Assembly: GCA_032622095.1 (NCBI GenBank)
Contig: CP136067.1
Coordinates: 134,235,990 to 134,299,989, forward strand
Direction: 5' to 3'
DNA from: Siphonodentalium dalli
Lineage: Eukaryota > Mollusca > Scaphopoda > Gadilida > Siphonodentaliidae
DNA length: 64,000 nt
The notes beneath the pieces were generated by a model that searched no databases, had not been told where the DNA came from, and saw nothing but the letters and a program-made list of their open reading frames with translations. Below, in pieces: positions 45,482-58,719 of this stretch (position 1 is its first letter; each line of letters starts with the position of its first letter). A program made the position numbers and the translations under genes.

Positions 45482-46285
45482 CCCATATAAAAATGTACCT
45501 GGGTAAATCCACCCAGGTTTTTTGGGCCGAAACCCAGGTAAAAATCTATCTACCAAGATATCCACCAACCATCAAGACCCCCTGAAACCTGGGTTTTACC
45601 ATGATTTACCCACCTGAAACTGGATAAAAACCCCTGGTATGGATAAACCTGGGTGTATTTACCCAGGTGACCACACCCAGGTGTACCCTACCTGGGTGTT
45701 TCCCACCCAGGTGTACCCTGGTGTTTCCTACCTGGGTGTTTCCCCCACCCAGGTGTACCATGGTGTTATTCACCCAGGTGTTTCCCCACCCAGGTGTACC
45801 ATGGTGTTATTCACCCAGGTGTACCCTGGTGTTTCCTACCTGGGTGTTTCCCCCACCAGGTGTACCATGGTGTTATTCACCCAGGTGTTTCTCCCACCCA
45901 GGTGTACCATGGTGTTATTCACCCAGGTGTACCCTGATGTTTCCTACCTGGGTGTTCCCCACCCAGGTGTACCTTGATGTTTCCAACCCAGGTGTACCTT
46001 GGTGTTTTCTTACGCCGGTGGATTTCCCACTGAGATGCACCTGGGTTAGAAAACACCAAGGTACGTCTGGGTAAGAAAACACCAAGGTACAACTGGGTGG
46101 GAAACACCAAGGTACACATGGGTAGGAAAACACCAAGGTACACCTGGGTAAGAAAACACCAAGGTACGTCTGGGTAAGAAAACACCAAGGTACAACTGGG
46201 TGGGAAACACCAAGGTACACATGGGTAGGAAACACCAAGGAACACCTGGGTGAATAACACCAAGGTACACCTGGGTGGGGATACC
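45482..46285. repeat. ACCCAGGT/ACCTGGGT array arranged as a foldback
   Basis: The left half (45655-46010) repeats CACCCAGGTGTACC, TGGTGTTATTC and TACCTGGGTGTTTCCC. The right half (46030-46275) repeats the complement (GGTACACCTGGGTG, AACACCAAGGTAC). The whole could fold on itself. The left edge is CCCATATAAAAATGTACCTG, which is mirrored at 59050-59069. Ten-residue-period ORFs here are artefacts of the repeat. Confidence 0.8.
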
Positions 46286-47803
46286 AAAGTGAAATGATGA
46301 GGATGGCAATGAAGTAGATTTGGATGGGATGCAGGGGTATTGTTATCAATGGAGTTGTTTTAGTATAATAGAACATTAAGGAAACTGATTGTGCAGCAAT
46401 ACAAGTTTATTCAAGGACAACAAACTAACTAAAGATAAAATACATGTATAGAAACACATGTAATACATAAATATATAAACTCATTAAACTGCATGGGTTA
46501 AAACTTACTGACAACAAGAGTTGGGTTAAAATTTTGATTAAAAAACACTTGCAAATTCCCTCTGCATATATGTGTATGGTATGTTAGGCAAGTTACATGT
46601 ACATGTAGTTGCAATGTATACCGGTACATGACATACCGGTGGACACAAAAATCATTATTTTAGTTCCAATGTCATTTACCAGTATACATGTACATGTTGT
46701 ACCTTGCAACTTCATCTACAGTGAGGTAGTTTTGTCTCATTTAAACTTTCTAAATGGGTTTCTCCCTTTGAATGACATAAACTAATGTGAGTATACACAT
46801 GAGCTGTGATGTGAAATACACACCAAAAAATTATTTCTTAGTCTAAGGACATGTTTCCTATCATTATCTCACTGCTTACAAATATATATTTGTAATAGTG
46901 TGCTGTAATGCTCCAGAAATAGTCATATTTTGTCCTGGTTCATAAGAACACATTATTTCTTGGTGTTAGAAGGACATGTTGCCTATTATTATTTGACTCA
47001 TAAACCCCCAAATGTACATGTACGCAGAACATTTGGGAAAGAGACACACCATCTTTATCCTTTTTTTTTATATCAGTAGCAATTGATCAGATAGCAAAAT
47101 ATGCTATACAAAATAGATTTCAGATGGTAGAGATTAAACAATCACATTAATTGCACCAACTCGAAACAGTTAACATACCCTGTAGAATACAGACTATGAT
47201 CAAGGAGGGTGTCACACACACCCCCATCACGCTTTGGCATGCGATATTCAGGCCATTTTCAGGTGGTATGCTATATACATGCCCAATGTTATCTGGTACC
47301 AGGATTTCACACGGTAATATGACCGGCATTCATGATTAGGCAAAAAGGCTAGTATGCAGATATAATACCGGTAGCAGAAAATTATACAAATTTTGAGTAT
47401 TTTCCAGCCTAAACAGACCCAAGTGATATATTTTTATCTAATTCAGTCTAATACCTCTTGATATGTTGATGTTTTGGATACTATTTCAGCAAATGTGAGA
47501 AAACTGTGAACTGGTATTCAGTATTCATGGGTGGTAGGAGGGGTAACACCCTCATAAAGGCCACTCACAATTGAATACACCAGTATGGAAGGTGTCACCA
47601 CCCCCACCTCCCTGGCCCCAATACCAGTTAATGTAAAAGGTTGAATCATGCGTACCAGTTACAAGTAAGGAAATATTGAATGAAAACTAATATTACACTA
47701 ATAATATAGTTTTCATATACATGAACTAGTATTTGCTAAAGTTGTATCCATAACTTCTACATACCTATAGATAATAGATTGAATAAAAGGACATCCGGCC
47801 ACA
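46286..47803. other. Gene-free, rich in TACATGTA motifs
   Basis: Many short self-complementary ACATGTACATGT runs are present. No coding sequence or structured repeat is supported. Confidence 0.45.
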
Positions 47804-48255
47804 GTGTCCCCCGAAAAAGTGGCTTCATTGAGGCATCAGCTTGTCTGAAAAAAATATCAAGGACCCTAAATCCGATACTACATTTCAGAACAATCCAACC
47901 AGTGTCCCATGAAATGGTGAATAATAAACTATCATACTAAATTTGATTCAGATATGATCACACAAACTAAAATTATGATCCGGAAACCAGAAATTAACAC
48001 GATTCTAAGTCGAAAAAGGACCATAACTCTCGGAAATATGGGCGGAGTAATTCTAAGTAAAAAAAAGGCCATAACTCTCGCAAAAAATGGGCAGAGCAAA
48101 CCCATATTCGAACTTGATCTTTATTTTGGTCTGATAAACTCACATACCAAATTTGCTTTTGATCTGATAACCGAAACTAAAGTTATCATCTGGAAACCGT
48201 TTCCGGACAGACGGACACCGGCTATTTTAATAGTCCCCCGAAATTTTCGGGGGAC
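47804..48255. mobile_element. Mollusc-type dispersed repeat with CCCCCG hairpin end
   Basis: It starts GTGTCCCCCGAAAAA and ends TAGTCCCCCGAAATTTTC followed by GGGGGAC, a perfect terminal hairpin (48233-48255). The interior has two CCATAACTCTCG phrases, TTCGAACTTGATCT, CTGATAACCGAAACT and TTCCGGACAGACGGAC. This combination is familiar from very abundant repeats in bivalve and gastropod genomes (memory of the family; not searched). It explains the 104-residue ORF at 47954-48268. Confidence 0.65.
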
Positions 48256-48619
48256 AATTACATCATAAATGTCATTTGGGCTGGAAAATAGTAAAAAAAA
48301 AAAAAATTTGTGCTAGAAAAGCTGCGAACCAGCCTTTTTGTTGAATCCTGAATACCGGAATACCGGTTAAACTGCGCAAATGAATCCCGACTACCAAATT
48401 AGCAGAGGGGTATGAATCATGCATGCCACCTGAAAATTGTGCATCAATGTTTTCAATTTACTTCATTTACAAGTACATGTACCTGTACAAGTACATGTAG
48501 CTGATTCACCTAACAATTTTTTTTATTTTCAAATATGTGAGATCCAAGCGGAAATCATGAGTACTGTGCATTAGTCCGAGAGTCTGATAACCTGGGTGTT
48601 TGGTTATTATAGAGTGTAC

Positions 48620-49900
48620 ATTGTCTCAAAATTTGTAATCTTCATGTCCAGTTTATATCGAGACAGTCATGTTAAGTCTAATTATAGCCACCCATTTACA
48701 CACAAAATATCTCCCCCAAAGCATCAGTACATGTATGCGTAAACTATAAATTGCATAAGTATTGCATTAATTTGTGTATATTTTCATGGGTAATACATGT
48801 TATGTATCGGGTAATTTATTTTGTATGAGGGTAATACTATTACCATACATGTATATAACTGACTAAATTAATGTGTTGTAAAACACAATCGATTCTTTCA
48901 AATCTATGTACCATCAATTGAACCTTGGACCATTTGAACCCTCAAACTATTGAACTTCCTGACAATCGAACCCATCGAACTACATGTACTAGTAATGAAC
49001 ACTCTGACTAATGCACTGTACATGATTGAGTTAATGGTTATGTGACCTCAGGAATTGGTCCAAGTAATTTTTCTGCTTTACTAGTAAATGTCCTTTAAAT
49101 TGTTTCAATTGTATCGACACTGATTTTTTGTTTTCATCCAAATTGCAACGAAGAACTATACACATGTACCGTCCAAGAGGCCCCCATTTGCGATGAGGCC
49201 GCAATAATAATAGTCTCCCAAGTTGTAATCTTCATGCCCAGTTTATAGTGACAGTTACATGTACATGTAGGTAACATAGTAGACACCCAATTATACACAA
49301 AATATCTTCCCCAAAGCATCTATCAGTACATCTACATACACATGTCCCTGGGGAAAAAACTGAAATACCAATATAGACTATATGGTGAGTATACTGGTAT
49401 AGTCCAAATTGGTATTATTGTATTTTTCTCCAGGGGCTTGTGAGTAGATGTATTCATAAAATATCAATTGGATAAAACATTCATTGTGTACATGTATATC
49501 GACAATACATGTTATACCTCAAGTAAATAACTTTGTACTACAGTAATTGATACTCTCAACGCGGTTACCATTGAACCTTTGGACTATTGAACCCTCAAAC
49601 TATTGAACTTCTTGACAATCGAACCCATCGGACTACTAGTAATGACCACTCGGTCTAACGCACTGTCATTGAATCATCATAAATATGATTGAGGTACATG
49701 TAATAATGTACATAATTGCGGTAATGGTTCTGTGACCCTATGAATTGCTCCAAGCTATATTTCTGCTTTAAATTTCAATCAAATTGTCCCCATTGTATGG
49801 ACTTATCGAGTTTTGGTTTTCATCCAAAAAGCCAAATTGCACTGAGAAACTATACACATGTAAATGTATTAAGAGACCTCCATTTGCAATGACTTTAATA
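48620..49900. repeat. Diverged tandem duplication, about 590-bp unit
   Basis: TTGTAATCTTCATG.CCAGTTTATA starts at about 48633 and 49223. Both units contain ACACAAAATATCT.CCCCAAAGCATC, TGAACCCTCAAACTATTGAACTTC and GACAATCGAACCCATCG. The second unit is interrupted by the hairpin element 49346-49436. No gene is present. Confidence 0.75.
49346..49436. mobile_element. Small hairpin element, about 91 bp
   Basis: CCCTGGGGAAAAA...ATACCAATATAGACTAT at the left is mirrored by ATAGTCCAAATTGGTAT...TTTTTCTCCAGGGG at the right. It is absent from the equivalent place in the first tandem unit near 48735. Confidence 0.65.
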
Positions 49901-50485
49901 GGCAGTGATGCAGTGTGCAACTGCACCAATTCTATAAACTAAACCCACAAAGTGACATATCATGGTCTATCCCCAAATAGAACATATGGTACATGTACAT
50001 GGTAAGTACTGTAAAGAATGATCTGGCTGAAAGGCGGTCATGAGAAAAATTAATGCGGTTTACCGTGGTTGAAACACTGCAGTAATTCACTTGGTTACAA
50101 CAAAAATATTACTGCAGTAAAGATTTAATACCAGCAGAAACTGCATTAGTATTGAAATGGCTTGGGTTTTTCATAGTTGACTAATCGACAGTAAAAAATC
50201 AAGTCGAAGTAGATCTACTAATCGACAACACACATTTCCATGGAAAACTTCCAATTTACTATGTGGTTAATGGGTTAAAATCACTGAGAGATAACTGCAG
50301 TTCCCATTTTTTGTGGGACTGTAATGATTCATAGCGAATTCATGCATTGTATTGGGATACACTATCAATGATACGCATATCATGATATCATGTGTATTGC
50401 GATACAGGAAATCAAATAATTTTTAAAGATGGGAATGTGTAAATTTAGAGCAAAACCTGCAATTTTCAAAGTTTAAATGTCTATT
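49901..50485. other. Intergenic, no gene recognised
   Basis: AT-rich sequence with no supported coding or structural feature. Confidence 0.4.
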
Positions 50486-50854
50486 AGGCGACACCAATTT
50501 TTAAGTCTGGTTTACAAACATGTGGGCTGATGTGGGGAGAAAAAAAGTAGATGCAGGAGGAAAAAAAATAAAAATAAAAAAAATTGTCCACCCAATTTAT
50601 ATCAAGTAAATCTTGAAATTTTACATAAATTTTACAAAAATTGTGAGAAAAAAAATTTTCAAATGAAATTCTGAACCAAACAAGACATTTCTTGTCATGA
50701 AATACATGAAATTATGGATCTGTAAATGATCATAAGCAGAACCGGATGTGACAGCACATGAAAATCAGTATGCGTGTAAATTCTTTGGGTTCATGAAATG
50801 GAAAAAAAGTTGTAGGAGGTGTTCGTAAACCGGACTTAAAAATTGGTGTCGCCT
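50486..50854. mobile_element. MITE family M4, copy 1
   Basis: It begins AGGCGACACCAATTTTTAAG and ends CTTAAAAATTGGTGTCGCCT. TIRs are about 32 bp. The interior contains CATGTGGGCTGATGTGGGGAG and ACATTTCTTGTCATGAAATACATG. The second copy at 54156-54547 is in the opposite orientation. No clear target duplication. Confidence 0.85.
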
Positions 50855-50887
50855 TATGTGTATTTAACTCATATAGTTAACTATTAA

Positions 50888-51175
50888 AGGTGCTCAATCA
50901 GATTCGATGGTCCCCATATAATCAGATTCCAACAACATTTTTTTTAGAAATGCTGCTTCAGTTATCAGAATCGATTAATTGCCCAAAAATAATGCTAACC
51001 ACTGTCAACTGCATGTATAGTATAAAATTGCCCGATACATTATATTTATCAACATGCTGTTCGATGAAGTTTGGCCTTATTATCAACACAAAGCCTCTTG
51101 AGTTTAGAGTTATCCATCTTCATCTGCAATTTGGTCTGAGACCGTCAGCTTGTCAAATTTTTCTGGGCCACTATT
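50888..51175. mobile_element. MITE family M2, partial copy
   Basis: TTAA (50884-50887) precedes AGGTGCTCAATCAGATTCGA. Similarity to 7553-7830 continues through ATAATGCTAACCACTGTCAA and ATTTATCAACAT. The right end was not found, so it is truncated or diverged. Confidence 0.65.
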
Positions 51176-51864
51176 AAGTCTCGATGAACTGTATCCAGTA
51201 TAAACATGTTAAACCTGATAATAATTAGAGCATGCAGTCCCTATTGACATGCGGTATCCGCTAGTAATCTTACCACAGTAATATGTGTTAACTGTGATAA
51301 CCAAGTTAATTGTTTTACCACAAAAATTCTGAATTCTATCTAGACATTTTGAGACAATAAAAAAACTTTCTGGTGTGGTTACATGTACAATGTCAACTTT
51401 AAAAAAAATTCATTTAAACATCGCATGAAAAATACAACCTAACTGCAAATGTGAGGTGGACCACATTCTGCAGCGGTATAACTGACTGCGGTTGATCGCA
51501 TGAACACGCCTGAATACTGCAGTAATACCCGATGGTCAACCTTTATAAGGCGAGTTGATTAATTAAAGCATAGCTGTAATTTTACATGTATGTTCTATGG
51601 ACTTTGTTGGGAAAGAGAATATAGCTGTGCGAAAATGGATGATATTTCCCCACCTCAGCAGGTGTCGATTACAGAAAAATATACCAAACATACCGGTAGT
51701 CTGTTAATCCTGATGTGCTAAGTTAGAAATTTTTCAATCGAAACCTCATAAAAAAAAATATAAATTCAGTTCTCAATTTTCAAACACTTCTAGGAAATTG
51801 TTAAAAAATATTGTTAAAAGATGCCCATTCGATTTGACACTGTAAATATACCCCTGTTCAAGTG

Positions 51865-51975
51865 TTCCTGCTATGATATGCGGTTGGGTCCTGCTGAATT
51901 GCTATGAATTGCGCTACCCGCATCATAGCAATTCAGCAGGACCACCAGCATCATAGCATATTAGCAGGACCACTT
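51865..51975. repeat. Nested palindrome, about 110 bp
   Basis: The inner arms GGTCCTGCTGAATTGCTATG and CATAGCAATTCAGCAGGACC are exact. Outer arms (TTCCTGCTATGATATGC and GCATATTAGCAGGACC) extend it imperfectly. Confidence 0.75.
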
Positions 51976-52452
51976 GGCCAGTGGTAAAATAGTTTGTTTT
52001 CCTTACGGATATGTGTTTTCAAATAATCATGTAATGATATCTAACATACATGTATATGATCCCATTTATAGGTTTTATTCATCACGGTCAGATAAACTTT
52101 GTATACAGACAGTTTTACCAAACTTAGAATTTTTATTAGGTGCCCAAACCAAAATATCAAAACATCACCTAACTCAGTGGTATTATAAAGAAGCTCAAAC
52201 TGTATGCTTTCATTGTAGCTGTAATTACTAGTATTAAAAATGTGCTCAATAAAGTTTGTTTTATCATTTATGGTCATTTGGAATTTGGATGCTATTTAAT
52301 TCTGTTTATCTATATAATTGGCTGCACTGCTAAATTTTGACTCATTTCAGTCATTGATGTCAGTACATGTAGTCCATCGAAATGGCGAACACAATCAAAG
52401 ACAAATTACAAGAGGAAATACAAAAAATCAATTTGATGTGCACTAAAACAGA

Positions 52453-52621
52453 TACAGTAATGTCCTAAGTAATCGACCCCTTAACCACAGCAGAATTATG
52501 TGTAACTTTTCAGGATTTAGTCGGAAATATGGCTTGTTGTCATTCATCGGAAAGCTCTCCCTGAGTTTATACCCATAATTCTGCTGTGGTTAAGGAGTCG
52601 ATTAATTAGAGCATTACTGTA
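52453..52621. mobile_element. Mariner-like MITE
   Basis: TA CAGTAATG...CGACCCCTTAACCACAGCAG at the left is mirrored by CTGCTGTGGTTAAGGAGTCG...CATTACTG TA at the right. TIRs are about 48 bp. TA on both sides and CAGTA at the tip are typical of Tc1/mariner non-autonomous elements. The body is 165 bp and non-coding. Confidence 0.8.
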
Positions 52622-53370
52622 GTTACAAATGTATGTCTAGCCTCTTGTGAAGTGTTGTGTCACTAATAAGATCTTTAATTCACATACATGTACTATATAC
52701 CCGTTCAAGCGTTTACAAGTATCAGACATCGAGAAACCGACCAAAAGTTTTGGTAGTATACAGGCTAGCACTGCACGTGGGCTACATGTAAGTGATTATA
52801 ATGTACTATTTTTTTATTCTGCCATGAAAGTTTTGCTGAATGAAATTTAAGTTTACCCCGATATTCTAAGTCTGCTCGACTAAGATGGGGTTTTTCTCGA
52901 AAACTGATAGATATCTGAATATACATGTACGTCTTCCACTGGTTGGTATAACCTCTAAATTGACTAATTTTAATTGATTAGACTAACCCTGGTATGGAAG
53001 ACTCTAATTTGTATAGCCCGATGGCGATGAGCGGTTTACTGATGCCCGCCGGGGTTTATTGCCCACAGTGGTGATGATATGATGACCAGCGTTGTGCATG
53101 GCATATGTTTATCCAGGTACTAGTAAGAATGCTACCATTATACATTCCAAACATTAATTAAATATCTTATTAATAGTACCCCAAACTACACAAGAGACTA
53201 GTTTAACATAAATATAGCTATGTCCTAATTAAATGACCCCACCCCGCAACAAGATTGACCACCGGTATTTGACTGTTCAACCACATTCAATTACAATGCC
53301 GCTGACCGCTGCAATGCCTCATAGTATTTACGGTATTTTGATTAATCCACAACATCGCTGTTGCAAACAT

Positions 53371-53766
53371 TACTCTTGAGTGCCTAATAAAAGTACAGGG
53401 TGGAATAATAGTACAGGTCGGAAAATGTCGCGTAACTGAATAATAGTACAGGGCGGAATAAACGTACAGACTGGAACTATTAGTACCATACATCCCAACA
53501 AAACGCACCATCTGACTGGTTTACTGATGCCATGTGACAGAAATAGTTTTGATTGATAGCCAGGTCTGTGAATCTACAGTGTGCTGATCACTGTCAACAA
53601 CCAGAGTTCATTTATCTATGAATAACACAATTTAAGATTGGTGAATTATTTCTTTTGGTTAATTTAATAAACGTACTAGTACAGGACCAAATAACGATCG
53701 TACAGGTGGGAATTTTACCTCGATTTTAATAATCGTACATGTATGTTTATTAGGCACTCAAGAGTA
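53371..53766. mobile_element. TIR element, 396 bp
   Basis: TACTCTTGAGTGCCTAATAA at the left is exactly mirrored by TTATTAGGCACTCAAGAGTA at the right. The outermost TA may be a target duplication. The interior repeats GTACAGG.(C/T)GG(A)AAT phrases. Non-coding. Confidence 0.8.
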
Positions 53767-54155
53767 CATATTCAAGTACATGTATGTGGCATACCAAAAC
53801 ACCACATGATACATACATGTACATGTACCTGTACTACATACCATCTATACAAATTATATGGTTAACCACAGTTGATTATTTGGGTCTGTAACTTTCAATG
53901 GAATCCCCCCCTGCACTATTATTTGGGCCTGCACTTTTATTTGGAGCCCGAGAGTAAATTGCATTGACATTTATTTTCACGAAGGAACATTGCAACTGGT
54001 TTGAAGTAACATGACCACGTTGCATGTAACTTGCATCAACACTGGAACTGCATTGATGGTAATTTTCAACATGGTCTCATTGAGGTTATATCAGATATAA
54101 ATACTAGTATGGTTGAGGGAGACAATTATTTTGAGAATATGTGAACATGAGCCTA

Positions 54156-54547
54156 AGGCGACACCAATTTTTAAGTCTGGTTTACGAACACCTCCTACAA
54201 CTTTTTGTCCATTTCATGAAAAAAAATAAAACTGTTTTCTCCCAAAATATTTTACATGCGTAGTTATTATTGCGTACTGATTTTCATGTGTTGTCGCATC
54301 CGGTTCTGCTTATGATGATTTACATATCCATATTTTCATGTATTTCATGACAAGATATGTCTTGTTTGGTTCAGAATTTTATTCAAAAACATTTTTTGTA
54401 AAATTTATGTGAAATTCCACGATTTACTTGATATAAATTGGGAGGACAATCTTTTTTATTTTTATTTTTTTCCCGCCTGCACTGTCCTGCATCTATTTTT
54501 TCTCTCCCCACATTATCGTAAACCAGACTTAAAAATTGGTGTCGCCT
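54156..54547. mobile_element. MITE family M4, copy 2 (opposite orientation)
   Basis: It begins AGGCGACACCAATTTTTAAG and ends AATTGGTGTCGCCT. The interior reads as the reverse complement of copy 1 (GAACACCTCCTACAACTTTT; CATGAAATACATG in reverse). Confidence 0.85.
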
Positions 54548-55984
54548 AAATAACATCTGATGGAGTCAAAATCATTGAACCGTCACTTATGCATGCACAT
54601 GTAGTCTTGATGTTGAGTCTGGGTTTCATCATTTTCATTAGTTTGCTGTTATCCACCAAAGGTTGAGGTGTTATGGAACAACTGTATGGCATCGTATACT
54701 GTTATCTTTCGAGTAAATACATTTGTATGGAGTCTCTAATTCTTTTATCAGTCACGCATCTACTCATCAAATTGACATTAGTATAATCCTTAAATATTTG
54801 TAAATTGTAACAATTGTTATCATGAACTTGTTGATAATTTTCTTTGTCGTGTAACAACTGTTGTACCAAGTTTCAATGCCGCGTCCTCCTGGTATGTAGG
54901 GATTACCAGTGACTTTAATAGTGATGCATCATTGCCAGTTAATGTACATTAGAGTGGAACTGAATTAACAATGTCACATTGACACAGTAAGACCAGTAAA
55001 TCAGCAACAGTAGTATTATTGTAACAGCAGGCTTAACACTATCAGTACGGTACCGTATGAGTCTATGACCACATGTACAGTAGTACAGACCCCTTACTAT
55101 CGCAGATCAAACTTCTCAATTTTTCTTCTGGACAGGTGCATGATCAGGCCACTGTCACTGCATCATGCTTGTACCGGTACCACAAATTAAATTTTGCGTA
55201 TTGTCGTAGCGTGACAATTAGAAATAATTACAATGTACATGTACATGTATTACTTTTCAATTCAATCCCAATGCACTATGTCCACTGTCATTGGTTTTCA
55301 TGTGATACAAATATTCAAGGTCATACCAGCGATGTATATCTCATTTACGTCCATGGTCATACAGATGTGTCAGCGGGAATATTCTGGTTATGGGCAGATG
55401 GCCGTTCAATGCTATAGTTGATCCGTTTCGTTATCGTAGCTTAATTCTTACTGTTCCGGGAATTGAAATATTTGTTGTCACATGAAATTCAGTCTTTTTC
55501 GATATTTGCGCACATCCATGCGGACAAAATCGGCGAATCTTATATATAAGTCCACAGTTTATCCGTTTGTAGCCAATACACCATTTCATTCTGTCATTCC
55601 GCGTTGATTCGCGACAAAATTAACTCAAAACACCACAAGGAATTCTCGGCGCTTATTTTCGAAGTAACGGTAACTAAAAGTTAAGATTGTAATTTGGCTG
55701 CAGAAACGAAACGAAACGAATTTTGAAACACAATAATTGTATTCACTAATATTTTCCTGTTGGTATATGGTCTACTATAGTATACGCAATCATTTATTTG
55801 AAATAATAAGTATCACTTAGAGAATAATTCTTACTGATAATTAGAAATATCTTTATTTTGTATCCCTTTAATATTAAATACCGGTAATGGCCCGGAAAAT
55901 TGTCTGTTTGTCAGTTTAATGTTCACTAGTTATAGCTAGGCTGTTAGATAAAGTGTGATATTGCTTCATTTGTCCGGGGTAGAG
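54548..55984. other. Intergenic, no gene recognised
   Basis: No supported gene. An ORF at 55073-55417 lacks family features and splice context. Some TACATGTACATG runs are present. Confidence 0.4.
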
Positions 55985-58700
55985 TATTGTCATACTGTCA
56001 TAATAAACTTCAAGTAATAAGGTAACTACTCGCCAATGATGCTTGAATACATAAATGATTAATACGGTAACTACCTGTCAATGATCGACGTCTTAATATA
56101 GAAAGGGTTAATAAGGTAACTAACTACACGGCAATGATACTTAGTATAGACAGGTTAATAATTTAACTTCTTGTCAATGATGCTTTAATATAGAAAGGGT
56201 TAATAAGGTAACTACATGTCAATAATGCTTTAATAAAGAAAGGTTAATAAGATAAAGTTCTACACGTCAATGTTGCTTTAATATAGAAAGAGCTAATAGG
56301 GTAACTACACGACAATGATGTTTTAATATAGAAAGGGTTAATATGGTAATTACACGTCAATGGTGCTTTAATATAGAAAGGGTTAATATGGTAACTACCG
56401 TCAATGATGCTTTAATATAGAACTGGCTAATATGATAACTACATGTCAATGATGCTTTAATATAGAAAGGGTTAATAAGGTAACTACACGCCAATGATGC
56501 TTCAATACAAAAATGGTTAATAAGGTAACTACCCATCAATGGTGTTTTTATATAGAAAGGGTTAATAAGGTAACTACACGTCAATGATACTTAGTATATA
56601 ACGGGTAATACGGTAACTAACCGCCAATGATACTTAGTATAGAAAGGGTTAATAAGGTAACTACACGACACTGATACTTACTAGTAGGTATATACATGGT
56701 TAATAAGGCAACTACCCGTCAATGATACTTTAATATAGAAAGGGTTAACATGGTAACTACACGTAAATGATGTCTTAATATAGAAAGGGTTAATAAGGTA
56801 ACTACACGTCAATATTTTTTTAATACAGAAATGGTTAAAGGTAACTTCATGTCAATGATGCTTTATTGTAGAAAGGGTTAATAATGTAACTAATCACCAA
56901 TGACACTTATTATAGAAAGGGATAATAAGGTAACTATGGCCTACCTGTCAATTATTGCTTCAATATAGAAAGGGTTAATAAGGTAGTTACACGCCAATGG
57001 TGCTTCAATACAAAAATGGTTAATAAGGTAACTACCCATCAATGGTGCTTTTATATAGAAAGGGTTAATAAGGTAACTACACGTCAATGATACTTACATG
57101 TAGTATAGAAAGGGTTAATAAGGTAACTACACGACACTGATACTTAGGTATATACAGGGTTAATAAGGCAACTACCCGTCAATGATACTTTAATATAGAA
57201 AGGGTTAACATGGTAACTACACGTAAATGATGTTTTAATATAGAAAAGGTTAATAAGGTAACTACACGTCAATAATTCTTTAATACAGAAATGGTTAATA
57301 AGGTAACTTCATTTCAATGATGCTTTATTGTAGAAAGGGTTAATAATGTAACTAATCACCAATGACACTTATTATAGAAAGGGTTAATAAGGTAACTAGG
57401 GCCTACCTGTCAATTATTGCTTCAATATAGAAAGGGTTAATAAGGTAATTACACGCCAATGGTGCTTTAATATAGAAATGGTTAATATGGTAACTATCCG
57501 TCAATGATGCTTTAATATAGAAAGGGTTATAATATGGTGGTGCACGTCAACGATGCTTTGATACAAAAATGGTTAATAAGGTAATTACCAGTCAATGGCG
57601 CTTTAGTATAGAAATGGTTAATAATGTAACTACTCATCAATGATACTTAGTATAGAACGGGTTGTTTAATGTAACTACCTGTCAATTAATGCTTTAATAT
57701 AGAAAGGGTTAATAAGGTAACTACATGCCAATGATACTTAGTATAGAAAGGGTTAATAAGGTAACTGCCTGTCAATTAATGCTTTAATATAGAAAGGGTT
57801 AATAAGGTAACTACACGACAATGGTACTTTAGTATATACAGGGTTAATAAGGCAACTATCCGTCAATGGTGCTTTAATATTGAAAGGGTCAACATGGTAA
57901 CTACACGTCAATGATGTTTTAATATAGAAAGGGTTAATAAGGTAACTACACATCAATGGTGCTTTAATATAGAAAGGGTTAATAAGGTAACTTCACGTCA
58001 ATGCTGCTTTAATATAGAAAGGGTTAATATACTCACCAATGATACTTTGTATAGAACGGGTTAATAATGTAACTACCCGGCAATAGTTCTTTAATATAGA
58101 AATGGTTAATATGGTAACTACACGTCAATGATGCTTTAATATAGAAAGGGTTATAATAAGGTAACTACCCGTCAATGATGCTTTAATACAAATTTTGTTA
58201 ATAAGGTAACTACTCACCAATAATATTAAGTATAGAAAGGGTTAATAAGATAACTACCTGTCAATTAATGCTTTAATATAGAAAGGGTTAATAAGGTAAC
58301 TACACGCCAATGGTACTTAGTATAGAAATGGATAAGGTAACTATACACGACAATGATAATTTGGTATATACAGAGTTAATAAGGCAACTACCCGTCAATG
58401 ATGCTATAATATAGAAAGGGTTAACATGGTAACTACACATCAATTATGTTTTAATATAGAAAGGGTTAATAAGGTAATTACACGTCAATGATGCTTTAAT
58501 ACAGAAAGGGTTAATAAGGTAACTTCACGTCAATGATGCTTTAATATAGAATGGGTTAATACTTTAACTACTCACCAATGTTACTTACTATAGAAAGGGT
58601 TAATAAGGTAACTACCTGTCAATTAATGCTTTAATATAGAATGGTTAATAAGGTAACTACACGCCAATGATGCTGTGATATATAACGGGTTAATACGGTA
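55985..58700. repeat. Minisatellite, 45-bp unit, about 60 copies
   Basis: The unit is approximately AGGGTTAATAAGGTAACTAC then ACGTCAATGATGCTTTAATA and TAGAA. A higher-order pattern is visible: a stretch from about 56480 (GCTTCAATACAAAAATGG) recurs from about 56990, roughly 11 units later. Because 45 is a multiple of three, minus-strand frames stay open with a 15-residue period (SYLINPFYIK), but stops are frequent and this is not a gene. Confidence 0.9.
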
Positions 58701-58719
58701 ACTTCAAGTGCAGATTATA

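Noticed and set aside
45639-46376. Long Pro/Gly/Thr repeat ORFs of 112-153 codons
   Set aside because: They arise from the ACCCAGGT array, are open on both strands, and have no start context, domain or splice support.
47954-48268. 104-codon ORF rich in Lys and Ile
   Set aside because: It lies entirely inside the dispersed CCATAACTCT/GACGGAC repeat, which is non-coding.
56357-57956. Minus-strand ORFs with a 15-residue repeat
   Set aside because: They come from the 45-bp minisatellite, whose length is a multiple of three. They are short and frequently stopped.
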